NCBI GenBank assembly: GCA_963718685.1 | Contig: OY970356.1 | Coordinates: forward strand, 124,001-188,000 | Source: CAVQWH01 sp963718685 | Lineage (GTDB): Bacteria; Patescibacteriota; Saccharimonadia; Saccharimonadales; Saccharimonadaceae | Direction of reading: 5' to 3' | DNA: 64,000 nt | Shown here: positions 48,587 through 56,839 of the stretch, in pieces | Layout of the letters: each line of letters starts with the position of its first letter | How positions within the stretch are numbered: position 1 is the first letter of the stretch | The notes under the pieces: generated by a model | The model's input: only the letters and a program-made list of their open reading frames with translations | What the model was told of the DNA's origin: nothing | The model's database searches: none | Made by a program: the position numbers and the translations under genes

Positions 48587-49972
48587 GTGAGATCTGCAAT
48601 AAGTATCCTAGCGATACTCTTTGTGGCTATGCTAGCGCAAAGTCCATCAGCATACGCTACCAGTCCTTACGATGAAGTTGTCAGCACTATAGACACTCTG
48701 CGGATTAGTGACGGCAGCGGTGGTTCGGCAGACATCTCCCATAATTGGAGATCATTGTTGGCTGAATGTAAACCATCTGCTAGTGAATCGCTAGAGTCAG
48801 TAATTGAAAATGGCGGTTATTGGCTCGTTATTAATGAGGGTGGCGAAGTAGGTGACGCCTATATTCGCTGGACGTCAGAAGAATCTGCCTACACCAGTTT
48901 CTTTATGGATAAATTTGAAAATCCTTCGTGGGGGACTTCGCCGGGAACTTTCAGTGTGGCACGTATAAATTGGTACAAGAGCGATGGCAAAATAGGGTGC
49001 GAGTACTACCCTACGGTTGAAAATAGTAAAAGTACCGCACTTATTCCACTACCTTACTCTAGTGAACTTCCTTTGTATTTTTCAAATTACCCTGTTTCCT
49101 ACCCAGAAGAATACGAAGGGGTTACTATTCCAAGCCAACCCCCGGCGGCAAAATACGTCGCTATGGGCGATTCGTTTTCGAGTGGCGAGGGTAATTCGCC
49201 GTTTGAAGTTGGAACTGATGTCTCGGAAGGCTCCGGAGAAAATAAGTGTCATCGAAGCCCGGAAGCGTATCCACGACTTTTGGATGAAGACTCAGAACTA
49301 GAACTGGGGCTTATGCACTTTGTGGCCTGTTCTGGTGCAACCACGGCAAACGTTCTTCATGGAGGTTCATCGAACGGAAGCTGGACTGACCCGCCGCAGG
49401 TAGATGCTCTTTCTGAAGATACCGAAGTCGTAACCATCACTATTGGTGGAAATGACATCGGTTTTGGTGAATTTGCAGAAGAATGTGTGTTTGGTACTTG
49501 TGACTCGGAATCCGAAGCTTTTATTAATTCCCAGGAAGAGCTTGAAATTCTTCCTATAAAGATAACTGGCTTTGAATCTGAACCCAATGGTGTACTGGAT
49601 GTCATTCACAAAAAAGCACCATCTGCCCACGTGTACGTAATAGGCTATCCGCAAATTGTTCCTTCGGTGATGCCTGAAGGATGTCCGTCAATCAATACTG
49701 AAGCTGAGTACGAAACGATACGTAATATCGTTACCGAACTAAACGAAGTGGTAAAAAATGCTACGCAAAGCGCTGCATTTCGCTATGGGTTCGAATATTT
49801 TACGTATGTAGATCCAACGGCGGAAGAATCACCATTCATTGGAAGAGAGTATTGCACGCTCTTCCCGTTCTTTAACGAACCGGATCCTATACATCCTAAG
49901 TACTCGTTTCATCCTAACGGAGGAGGGCAGCAAGCCTATAAGGAAATCGTAGGTAGTTATATTAGCGAATAA
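48587..49972 (+). CDS. Secreted SGNH/GDSL-family hydrolase
   Basis: GTG at 48587 with TTGGAGAAATT upstream; an earlier TTG frame start lacks a binding site. Signal peptide MRSAISILAILFVAMLAQ cleaved near AYA, an N-terminal domain of about 170 residues without assignment, then the hydrolase: block I AMGDSFSSGEGN (Ser), FVACSGATTANV (Gly), TITIGGNDIGFG (Asn) and DPIHPKYSFHPNGGGQQAY (Asp, His). The GDSFSSGEG and ACSGA forms match the actinobacterial SEST-like branch. Several cysteines suggest disulfides, in keeping with the CcdA/thioredoxin pair. Probable extracellular lipase/esterase acting on host lipids; that target is inference. Confidence 0.87.
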   Translation: MRSAISILAILFVAMLAQSPSAYATSPYDEVVSTIDTLRISDGSGGSADISHNWRSLLAECKPSASESLESVIENGGYWLVINEGGEVGDAYIRWTSEESAYTSFFMDKFENPSWGTSPGTFSVARINWYKSDGKIGCEYYPTVENSKSTALIPLPYSSELPLYFSNYPVSYPEEYEGVTIPSQPPAAKYVAMGDSFSSGEGNSPFEVGTDVSEGSGENKCHRSPEAYPRLLDEDSELELGLMHFVACSGATTANVLHGGSSNGSWTDPPQVDALSEDTEVVTITIGGNDIGFGEFAEECVFGTCDSESEAFINSQEELEILPIKITGFESEPNGVLDVIHKKAPSAHVYVIGYPQIVPSVMPEGCPSINTEAEYETIRNIVTELNEVVKNATQSAAFRYGFEYFTYVDPTAEESPFIGREYCTLFPFFNEPDPIHPKYSFHPNGGGQQAYKEIVGSYISE

Positions 49973-49991
49973 AAACAGTAGACTGAAGAGC

Positions 49992-50017
49992 ATGCCCCCG
50001 ACATATGTCGGGGGCAT
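49992..50017. terminator. Palindromic terminator-like hairpin
   Basis: ATGCCCCCGACAT and its exact complement, a 26-bp perfect palindrome just after the hydrolase stop. It lacks a long T-tract, so it may be a rho-independent stop of weak type or an mRNA-stabilising end. Confidence 0.65.
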
Positions 50018-50059
50018 TGTACCTGCAGGGTATTAACATTGATTTAAAGTACTAATGTT

Positions 50060-50068
50060 TGTTATTCT
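50060..50068 (+). promoter_or_regulatory. Extended -10 promoter of the gene at 50078
   Basis: TG-T-TATTCT (hexamer 50063-50068). The ATG at 50078 is 10 bases downstream, predicting a leader of about 3 bases. Confidence 0.5.
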
Positions 50069-50077
50069 ACCTTCATT

Positions 50078-50860
50078 ATGAAGTCAACAAAAAAGCTAAG
50101 AAAAAGTAAAAAATATAAAAAACTACGTATAGTAGACAGCTTAGATCTATTTACAAAGAAAAACCTGTTATTTAGCGTTCTGTCTATCGTAGCCATTCTA
50201 TTAGTGCTTTTTTCTCCGTATGTCTTTAGCTACTTAAAGTATGACTATTACTATCTTAGATGTGGCGGTTCGCCTGTTATGGCAACGGATTTTGCTGCAA
50301 GTTATACTTATAAGTTACCTGGTCAGTCTGGATATAAACCTACAATTTTTGATGAGTATTATTGCACCGAAGCTCAAGCAAAAGCTGCAGGATTTCATGC
50401 AAGTCCATTAACTGCAACCGGCCAAAAAGAATATGAAACTAACCAAGCTAAATTAAGGGAAGAGAAACGTTTTAATCCGTCTAAAATAGACTATGCGGTT
50501 TATCGTGCGAATCTTTCAGGGTATACGAGTACGCCATTTACGATAAGCACTTTTAACGGTAATGATAAGCAAGTGTTTAACTTCATAAAGAAAAACGGCT
50601 TTTTAGTTGCAGACGTTCGACAAGGCAAAGTCGGTAGTTCTTACGAATTATGCACCAATAAAAAATATAAATGTGAAGTTATAGGCAAGGACAGCGAGGG
50701 TAGGCAAGTAAAACGTGAGTACCCTAAAGTAAAAAGCAAAGGCTTTTCTATAGGAATAAGAATTGGTAACACCTTCATAACTATCAGTCGAGGAAATAGT
50801 GATTTAACAATCAACCAAGCTATTCAACTGCTAGGTTCAATGCAAAAGGTTGAGTCTTAG
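50078..50860 (+). CDS. Membrane-anchored extracytoplasmic protein, unknown function
   Basis: A 260-residue protein: very basic N-terminal tail (STKKLRKSKKYKKLR), a helix (LFSVLSIVAILLVLFSPYVF, about residues 31-50) and an outer domain with four cysteines in pairs (LRCGGSP, YYCTEAQ; ELCTNKKYKCEV). The C-terminal part forms strands (FSIGIRIGNTFITISRG). No family recognised. Base composition is host-like. Monocistronic. Confidence 0.6.
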   Translation: MKSTKKLRKSKKYKKLRIVDSLDLFTKKNLLFSVLSIVAILLVLFSPYVFSYLKYDYYYLRCGGSPVMATDFAASYTYKLPGQSGYKPTIFDEYYCTEAQAKAAGFHASPLTATGQKEYETNQAKLREEKRFNPSKIDYAVYRANLSGYTSTPFTISTFNGNDKQVFNFIKKNGFLVADVRQGKVGSSYELCTNKKYKCEVIGKDSEGRQVKREYPKVKSKGFSIGIRIGNTFITISRGNSDLTINQAIQLLGSMQKVES

Positions 50861-50875
50861 GTTTACTTGTTTCAA

Positions 50876-51232
50876 TTAAAAAATACCATGAAATAGTGCT
50901 CGCAAGAGAAAATAAAAGAACCAAGAAAGTGCAACGATAACAACAAAGTTAATCACTTGGCTTAGTCCGAGTTGTTGTACAGTAAGCTTACCTCTTGATT
51001 TTGCTTGAAAGTAACTTAAAGGAATAGCAAGGATGATAATAGGCAAGAAAAGAATTGCAACGCTTAATTCAGTTGAAACTGGTGCATAGGTCCGGCCTAA
51101 AACTTTATGATAACCACTAAGCCATGAAGAGTAATCTGTTATAGCTAATAAAAATATCCAGATGCCAAGCATAATGTATGCAGCAAATTGCCATTTTAAG
51201 GATTTGTTTGTGTTTGATCTTTTCTTAATCAT
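50876..51232 (-). CDS. Small three-helix membrane protein
   Basis: A 118-residue protein: basic start (MIKKRSNTNKSLKWQ), helix AAYIMLGIWIFLLAITDYSS, an outer loop with YAPVSTELS, helix VAILFLPIIILAIPLSYF, basic loop and a last helix (VINFVVIVALSWFFYFLL). The LPIIILAIPLSY core and overall layout match the neighbour at 51260-51631, so the two are likely diverged duplicates. TAAAAT (51239-51244, minus strand) ends six bases before the ATG: leaderless. Confidence 0.6.
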   Translation of the reverse strand: MIKKRSNTNKSLKWQFAAYIMLGIWIFLLAITDYSSWLSGYHKVLGRTYAPVSTELSVAILFLPIIILAIPLSYFQAKSRGKLTVQQLGLSQVINFVVIVALSWFFYFLLRALFHGIF

Positions 51233-51259
51233 AAGTTGATTTTACTACACAAATTGTAA

Positions 51260-51631
51260 CTACAATGAAAAGTTAATTACTATGAATAAGTACCGTGATA
51301 TAGCAAGTATTACAATGGTCGCCAATATACTAAAAAGCATACGGCTCCAACTTGAAGTTGTTAAATCTTCCTCTTTTGCCGTGTAGCGGCTCAAGTTCAT
51401 ATTGTATGTTAGCGGAAGGGAAATTAAGGCAATTGGGATTAGTAATATGAGATATATGGCTTGATTGGCGCTTTCTACACTTGATGATTCTATCATCCGA
51501 GACATAAAGCTACTCTGAGCTATTATGGTGACAAATATTATCCATAAGCCTATAAATAGCCACCCAATTGTGGAAGAAGCTTTTATTGTTTTAGATTGCC
51601 GCTGTGTCTTTTTTCTTTTGTTTCTTGCCAT
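51260..51631 (-). CDS. Small three-helix membrane protein, paralogue of its neighbour
   Basis: A 123-residue protein with basic N-terminus (MARNKRKKTQRQSKTIK), helix IGWLFIGLWIIFVTIIAQSS, helix AIYLILLIPIALISLPLTYN and a final helix (MLFSILATIVILAISRYLFIV). The LLIPIALISLPLTY segment parallels LFLPIIILAIPLSY of the downstream gene. Function unknown. Divergent from uvrA, with a TATAAT on its own strand at 51643-51648 about 11 bases before the ATG. Confidence 0.6.
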   Translation of the reverse strand: MARNKRKKTQRQSKTIKASSTIGWLFIGLWIIFVTIIAQSSFMSRMIESSSVESANQAIYLILLIPIALISLPLTYNMNLSRYTAKEEDLTTSSWSRMLFSILATIVILAISRYLFIVINFSL

Positions 51632-51678
51632 GATTCCACTTTATTATACACCACTGTTCATAAGCACTTAAAAAGTGA

Positions 51679-51684
51679 TATAAT
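51679..51684 (+). promoter_or_regulatory. -10 box of uvrA
   Basis: TATAAT ending 9 bases before the ATG at 51694; predicted leader of 2-3 bases. The -35 (around GTTCAT, 51656-51661) is weak. No SOS-like operator recognised. Confidence 0.55.
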
Positions 51685-51693
51685 AGTTCGGTT

Positions 51694-54504
51694 ATGGCTG
51701 AGGTAATTAAGGTTCGCGGAGCACGCGAGCACAACTTAAAAAATGTTAATTTAGAAATCCCTCGCGACAAATTGGTCGTGATTACGGGATTAAGCGGGTC
51801 GGGCAAATCGTCTTTGGCCTTTGATACTATTTACGCTGAAGGCCAGCGACGCTATGTCGAGAGTTTAAGCTCTTACGCCCGGCAGTTCCTGGGCTTAATG
51901 GAAAAGCCAGACGTTGACCAAATTGATGGCCTAAGCCCGGCCATTAGCATTGACCAAAAATCCGCTAGCCGAAACCCGCGCTCAACAGTTGCTACAGTTA
52001 CAGAAATTTATGATTATCTGCGTCTGCTGTTTGCGCGCATAGGTGTGCCGCATTGCCCGGTTTGCGAAAAGCCGGTTTCGCGCCGTACACCCCAGGCGAT
52101 TGTAGACGAAGTGCAAAAAGTGTTAAAAGGCAAAAGAGTGGTCGTTTTAGCGCCGATTGCCAAAGACAAGAAAGGCGAGTTTGCCCACGTTCCCGAACAA
52201 TACCAGCGTTCCGGATTTGCCAGAGCTCGGGTTGACGGAGTAATTTATGCGCTGGACGAATGGCCGGAGCTAGACAAAAACTATAAACACAGCATTGAGC
52301 TGGTGGTGGATAGGCTGGTGGCAAATGAGGATTCTACAGCTAGAATTACCCAGTCTATTGAGCAGGCCTTAGAGTTAGCGGAAGGCACCGTCCAGGTGTT
52401 GGACGTGGATGGCGACGAGCTGCATGTATATAGCCAGCGTTTTGCCTGCGTGGATCATCCAGAAGAAATTATTCCCGAACTGGAGCCACGACTTTTTAGC
52501 TTTAACTCGCCACATGGAGCTTGTCCGGTTTGCACTGGCTTAGGCTCGCGTTTGGAAGTTGACCCGGACTTAGTGTTTAACCCTAATTTAACTATTGGAG
52601 AGGGCTCAATCCGGCCTTACAACCGAGTAACTAGTGATGCTTGGTATATGAAAAAGCTAGCTGCGGTGGGTGAGGCGCATGGTTTCAGCACGAAAGTGCC
52701 GGTGCGTGATTTGCCTAAAGCCGTAATAGATAAAATTCTTTATGGAACAGGAGATCAAAAGTATAAGGTGGAAGTTGGCGGCGGTCGACATTTTGACACC
52801 GTTTACGAGGGAGTAGTGCCAAATCTGGAGCGTCGGCACAAAGAAACCGAGAGTGAGTTTATGAGGCGTGACATTGAACGTTTCATGCGCGAGTGCGAGT
52901 GTCGGGCTTGTCACGGAGCTCGTTTAAAACCAGTAGTTCTGGCCGTTACTATACATGGGTTTAATATAGTAGAGATTTGTAATTTGAGTATTGATGATGC
53001 GCTGGAGTTGTTTCAGAAAAAGTTAAAACTTAATGAACAAGAGCAGTTCATTGCCCGGCAAATTTTCCGTGAGATCGAATCACGGCTGGGCTTTATGCAC
53101 AATGTAGGTCTTAACTATCTGGAGCTTAGCCGGGCAGCTAATACGCTTTCTGGCGGTGAAGCTCAGCGAATTCGATTGGCAACCCAGATTGGTTCGGGTT
53201 TGCAAGGAGTTTTGTATGTTTTGGATGAACCGTCGATTGGCCTACACCAAAGAGATAACGATCGTTTAATTTCTACACTAAAACACTTGCGGGACCTAGG
53301 TAACACGGTAATTGTAGTTGAGCACGATGAAGATACTATCCGCAATGCAGACTATCTGCTCGACATAGGTCCGGGCGCTGGTGTCAAGGGAGGTGAAATT
53401 GTAGCAGCCGGTTCACCAAAAGAAGTTTCTAAAAACGCCGCTAGTATTACCGGCAGGTATTTAAGTGGCAAAGAAAAAATTAGCACTCCTAAGAAGCGTC
53501 GTGAACCTAGTGAACGTAAACTAATAATTCGCGGTGCACGCGAACATAACCTGAAAAATCTTGCAGTAAACTTCCCGCTTGGCCTGCTCACTGTAGTAAG
53601 CGGCGTGAGCGGATCAGGTAAGTCAACTTTAGTGAACGATATTTTGGCCAAAGAGTTAGCGGCTCGCTTGCATCGGGCCCACGATGTGCCCGGTCGGCAT
53701 GATTCTATTGATGGAATTGAGCAACTTGATAAAGCTATCGTAATCGACCAAGCACCAATTGGTCGCACGCCTCGCTCTAATCCAGCGACTTATACTGGAG
53801 TATTTACGCCAATCCGCGAACTTTTTGCTAGCACGCCTGAGGCTAACGTTCGCGGCTACAAAGCCGGGCGCTTCAGCTTTAACGTTAAGGGTGGCCGCTG
53901 CGAGAACTGCCAGGGTGATGGAGTGATTAAAATTGAAATGCACTTTTTGCCGGATGTTTATGTAACTTGCGAGGAATGTAAAGGCAAACGCTATAACCGC
54001 GAAGCTTTAGAAATAAAATATAAAGATAAAACTATTGCCGATGTTTTGGCTATGACCGTGGAACAGGCGGCTGAGTTTTTTAAGAATATTCCTGGCATTG
54101 CCCGCAAGCTGGATACTTTGGTTGAAGTTGGTTTGGGCTACATTAAGCTAGGACAGCCGGCAACTACTTTTAGTGGCGGAGAGGCTCAGCGCATTAAACT
54201 TGCCACCGAGTTAAGCCGGCGCGCTACAGGCAAAACTCTCTATATCTTAGACGAGCCGACTACAGGTTTGCATGCTGATGACGTGAAAAGGCTGTTGGCA
54301 GTTTTGCAAGCGCTAGTGGCGACAGGCAATAGCATGATTGTGATTGAACATAACTTGGATGTCATTAAGAGTGCCGATCATATAGTTGATATGGGGCCGG
54401 AAGGCGGTGACGCAGGCGGTCAGATTGTGGCTGAAGGTTCTCCCGAGCGGGTAGCTAAAAATACTAAATCTTACACAGGGCAATATTTAAAGGATATTTT
54501 GTAG
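51694..54504 (+). CDS. uvrA: Excinuclease ABC subunit A
   Basis: A 936-residue damage-recognition ATPase of nucleotide excision repair. Two ABC modules: Walker A GLSGSGKSSLAFDT and GVSGSGKSTLVND, signatures NTLSGGEAQRIRLATQIG and TTFSGGEAQRIKLATELS, Walker B VLYVLDEPSIGLH and LYILDEPTTGLH. Three zinc modules: CPVC (about residue 116), CRAC..., and CENCQGDGVIKIEMHFLPDV with CEEC. Complete. uvrC is 9 kb downstream; uvrB is not in the window. Confidence 0.97.
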   Translation: MAEVIKVRGAREHNLKNVNLEIPRDKLVVITGLSGSGKSSLAFDTIYAEGQRRYVESLSSYARQFLGLMEKPDVDQIDGLSPAISIDQKSASRNPRSTVATVTEIYDYLRLLFARIGVPHCPVCEKPVSRRTPQAIVDEVQKVLKGKRVVVLAPIAKDKKGEFAHVPEQYQRSGFARARVDGVIYALDEWPELDKNYKHSIELVVDRLVANEDSTARITQSIEQALELAEGTVQVLDVDGDELHVYSQRFACVDHPEEIIPELEPRLFSFNSPHGACPVCTGLGSRLEVDPDLVFNPNLTIGEGSIRPYNRVTSDAWYMKKLAAVGEAHGFSTKVPVRDLPKAVIDKILYGTGDQKYKVEVGGGRHFDTVYEGVVPNLERRHKETESEFMRRDIERFMRECECRACHGARLKPVVLAVTIHGFNIVEICNLSIDDALELFQKKLKLNEQEQFIARQIFREIESRLGFMHNVGLNYLELSRAANTLSGGEAQRIRLATQIGSGLQGVLYVLDEPSIGLHQRDNDRLISTLKHLRDLGNTVIVVEHDEDTIRNADYLLDIGPGAGVKGGEIVAAGSPKEVSKNAASITGRYLSGKEKISTPKKRREPSERKLIIRGAREHNLKNLAVNFPLGLLTVVSGVSGSGKSTLVNDILAKELAARLHRAHDVPGRHDSIDGIEQLDKAIVIDQAPIGRTPRSNPATYTGVFTPIRELFASTPEANVRGYKAGRFSFNVKGGRCENCQGDGVIKIEMHFLPDVYVTCEECKGKRYNREALEIKYKDKTIADVLAMTVEQAAEFFKNIPGIARKLDTLVEVGLGYIKLGQPATTFSGGEAQRIKLATELSRRATGKTLYILDEPTTGLHADDVKRLLAVLQALVATGNSMIVIEHNLDVIKSADHIVDMGPEGGDAGGQIVAEGSPERVAKNTKSYTGQYLKDIL

Positions 54505-54505
54505 G

Positions 54506-55186
54506 TTAAGATTTTTTATCAAACGCTTTGCGCAAGTGTTTGATAATTAGCTGTCGTTGTTTTTTGTCTTTTAAGATATGAACGATTGGTGGCAAGATTG
54601 ATAGCAAGATGATGATAAAAATTATTGGCAGCAAGTAGTGGTCAATATTAAGACCGCGAGCCTTAAACCATTGGCCTGCATAATACCCAATGTAAGTAAC
54701 GCCGCCTGCCCACAAAAAAGCTCCGATCAAATTGAAAACAACAAATGTGCCATAACGCATCTTACCGACTCCGGCTACGATGGGCACAAAAGTGCGTACT
54801 ATCGGTATGAAACGCGCTAAGACTATAGTTTTGCTGCCGTATTTTTCATAAAATTCATCCGCTCGCTGGACATTTTCTTGTTTGAATAAAAGCGAATCTT
54901 TTTTACGAAATAGCCGTGGACCAATGCGTTTACCAAACGCATAACCGACGTTATCGCCTAAAGCTGCCGCTACAAAAAGAATGAATATAAAAACAAAAAT
55001 ATTTATATTAAGCACACCTTGGTGAGCCAAGAATCCAGCAGTGAAAAGCAAGCTGTCGCCCGGCAAGAAGAAGCCTATAAGCAAACCTGACTCGGCAAAA
55101 ATAACCGCCGCAATCGCTAAAACGCCCAAGCCGGTAATGATGTGCACTAAATCAGTGAACCAGTTCAATATTTCCATTCTCTTCAT
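54506..55186 (-). CDS. DedA-family membrane protein
   Basis: A 226-residue polytopic protein of the DedA/VTT superfamily. FAESGLLIGFFLPGDSLLFTAGFLAHQG (shown in part) is the glycine/proline reentrant loop, and VLARFIPIVRTFVPIVAGVGKM is the second family motif with the conserved arginines. Relatives are proton-dependent and scramble or transport undecaprenyl phosphate and phospholipids. Convergent with uvrA (2 bases apart) and divergent from rplY. Confidence 0.88.
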   Translation of the reverse strand: MKRMEILNWFTDLVHIITGLGVLAIAAVIFAESGLLIGFFLPGDSLLFTAGFLAHQGVLNINIFVFIFILFVAAALGDNVGYAFGKRIGPRLFRKKDSLLFKQENVQRADEFYEKYGSKTIVLARFIPIVRTFVPIVAGVGKMRYGTFVVFNLIGAFLWAGGVTYIGYYAGQWFKARGLNIDHYLLPIIFIIILLSILPPIVHILKDKKQRQLIIKHLRKAFDKKS

Positions 55187-55261
55187 ATTAGCATCTGGTA
55201 TAATAAAGTAATAGTAATAAATATCTGATTAGGCAGTTATGGCGATAAGGAGTAAGTACTA

Positions 55262-56005
55262 ATGAGTAATGATAAAATTTCTTTAAAACTTGACCCTCGT
55301 GAGGTCAAGGGTAAAAAAGTAGCTAAACTGCGTAAAGAAGGCCAGATTCCCGGTGTAGTTTATGGGCCCGGTTTTGAATCTATCTCAGTTCAAGCACCGC
55401 GCGTAAAACTAGAAAAAATCGTTCACCAGGCAGGTAGTCACCATCCAGTTCATTTGACTATTGATGGCAAAAGAAAGATTGCCATGATTAAAAACATTGC
55501 AATGAATCCGGCAAAAAATACCTTATCTCATGTTTCATTCCATGCGGTTAACCAAAACGAAAAAGTCGATGCCGAGATTCCTATTAAGCTAGTTGGGCAA
55601 GGTGAGAGTGCAGCCGAAAAAGCTGGCTTGGTGGTTCTGCAGACCTTAGAAAACCTGAAAGTTAGAGCTTTGCCTATGGATTTGCCCGATAGCCTGGAGG
55701 CCGACATTAGCGGCTTAGTTGAACCTAACGAGCATATAAGTGTGAATGACATTAAAATTCCTGAAGGCGTGGAGATTGATGACGAGTCTAAGGAAGTGGT
55801 TGTAGCCAGCGTATGGGAGCCAAGTGCTTTGCAGGCTGCCAATGAATCTACCGGCGGCGACGCCGAACCGGGTGATGAAGCTGAGGTTGAGTCTGAAGAA
55901 GGCGAAGCTGAAGAAACGCCAGAAGATACTGAGGGTGAATCTGAGTCTAAATCTGAAGACCAAAAAGAGAGCAAACCACAAGACGACAAAGCCGATAAAA
56001 AGTAA
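55262..56005 (+). CDS. rplY: Ribosomal protein bL25 (CTC/TL5 form) with acidic tail
   Basis: Binds 5S rRNA. L25 domain at residues 1-95 (KLDPREVKGKKVAKLRKEGQIPGVVYGPG in part) and the TL5 C-terminal domain (DAEIPIKLVGQGESAAEKAGLV, EPNEHISVNDIKIPEGV) are present, followed by about 60 Glu/Asp/Ser-rich residues. A promoter with TGG-TATAAT (hexamer 55199-55204) and AAGGAG eight bases before the ATG give a 50-base leader, so this ribosomal protein keeps a classical leader unlike many neighbours. Confidence 0.92.
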   Translation: MSNDKISLKLDPREVKGKKVAKLRKEGQIPGVVYGPGFESISVQAPRVKLEKIVHQAGSHHPVHLTIDGKRKIAMIKNIAMNPAKNTLSHVSFHAVNQNEKVDAEIPIKLVGQGESAAEKAGLVVLQTLENLKVRALPMDLPDSLEADISGLVEPNEHISVNDIKIPEGVEIDDESKEVVVASVWEPSALQAANESTGGDAEPGDEAEVESEEGEAEETPEDTEGESESKSEDQKESKPQDDKADKK

Positions 56006-56006
56006 C

Positions 56007-56807
56007 TTATTCGTTACTGGCTTCTAAAAGATGGGGATGTAAACTGGCAAACTCTAGCAACTCTTGATCGCTATAAGTTTGTGGTTCTATTTCTATCCAA
56101 TTTCCATTGTCCCACGAAAGACTTTCGTCCCATGGGCAAATCGCTCGACGCCATTTTAAATAAGGTGCTCGCTCGCCTGTCTTTGGATTGAGGCGAGTGT
56201 AGTGCAAAATGTGGCTATTAAATATTCTGTGATCGCCGTTATCAAAATCCTCTTTCCATTTTTCCGGAGTAATGCGCTCTAACACAAAACGAGCGGCATT
56301 CATGTAGCCTCCGTGAGTTGCTGCAATAACTTTTTCAGCTGTGGCTTGGCGCTGTACCGAACTGAACCAACTCTCAAACCTACCACGCACTTCACTGGCC
56401 AGCGATTCGCCATCTCGCGGTTGCCAGTACCAGTGGAATTGTTCGTGCAAACTTCTTGAAGCCGGGTCGATATTTTGAATCTTATCCCAACTTAGCAGAT
56501 TAAACGTTCCCCAGTTTTGCTCCCGCAACCTATCGTCAATCCGCCAGTCGCCATTTAAGCCTAAATAGCCAGCGGTTTCTCTGGCTCTTGCGAAAGGCGA
56601 AACGTAGTAATGACTAAACTTTGAAAGTTTCTGAGACTTCAGCCAAGCTCCGGCTGACTGGGCTTGCTTAACTCCCGCTGGCGTTAAGCGTACGTAACCG
56701 TCGTGTTTGCCGGCTAAATCAGAACCAGGGTCATAACCTTGTCGCTGAACAATATTTGCTTCAGACTCTCCGTGTCTGATGAAAATTAAATCATTTGGCG
56801 CTGCCAT
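56007..56807 (-). CDS. Histidine phosphatase superfamily protein
   Basis: A 266-residue phosphoglycerate-mutase-like phosphatase. Catalytic RHG in LIFIRHGESEANI, second Arg in SPFARARETAGYLG, Glu in LREQNWGTF, and the second His in AATHGGYMNAARF. Larger than simple SixA-type members, with an inserted region (DPASRSLHEQFHWYWQPRDGESL, partly shown) typical of bisphosphatase-like subgroups. Substrate unknown. Transcribed with the ABC exporter upstream. Confidence 0.85.
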   Translation of the reverse strand: MAAPNDLIFIRHGESEANIVQRQGYDPGSDLAGKHDGYVRLTPAGVKQAQSAGAWLKSQKLSKFSHYYVSPFARARETAGYLGLNGDWRIDDRLREQNWGTFNLLSWDKIQNIDPASRSLHEQFHWYWQPRDGESLASEVRGRFESWFSSVQRQATAEKVIAATHGGYMNAARFVLERITPEKWKEDFDNGDHRIFNSHILHYTRLNPKTGERAPYLKWRRAICPWDESLSWDNGNWIEIEPQTYSDQELLEFASLHPHLLEASNE

Positions 56808-56839
56808 TAAGAAAAACTCCTTTTATTTAATTATAGCAG

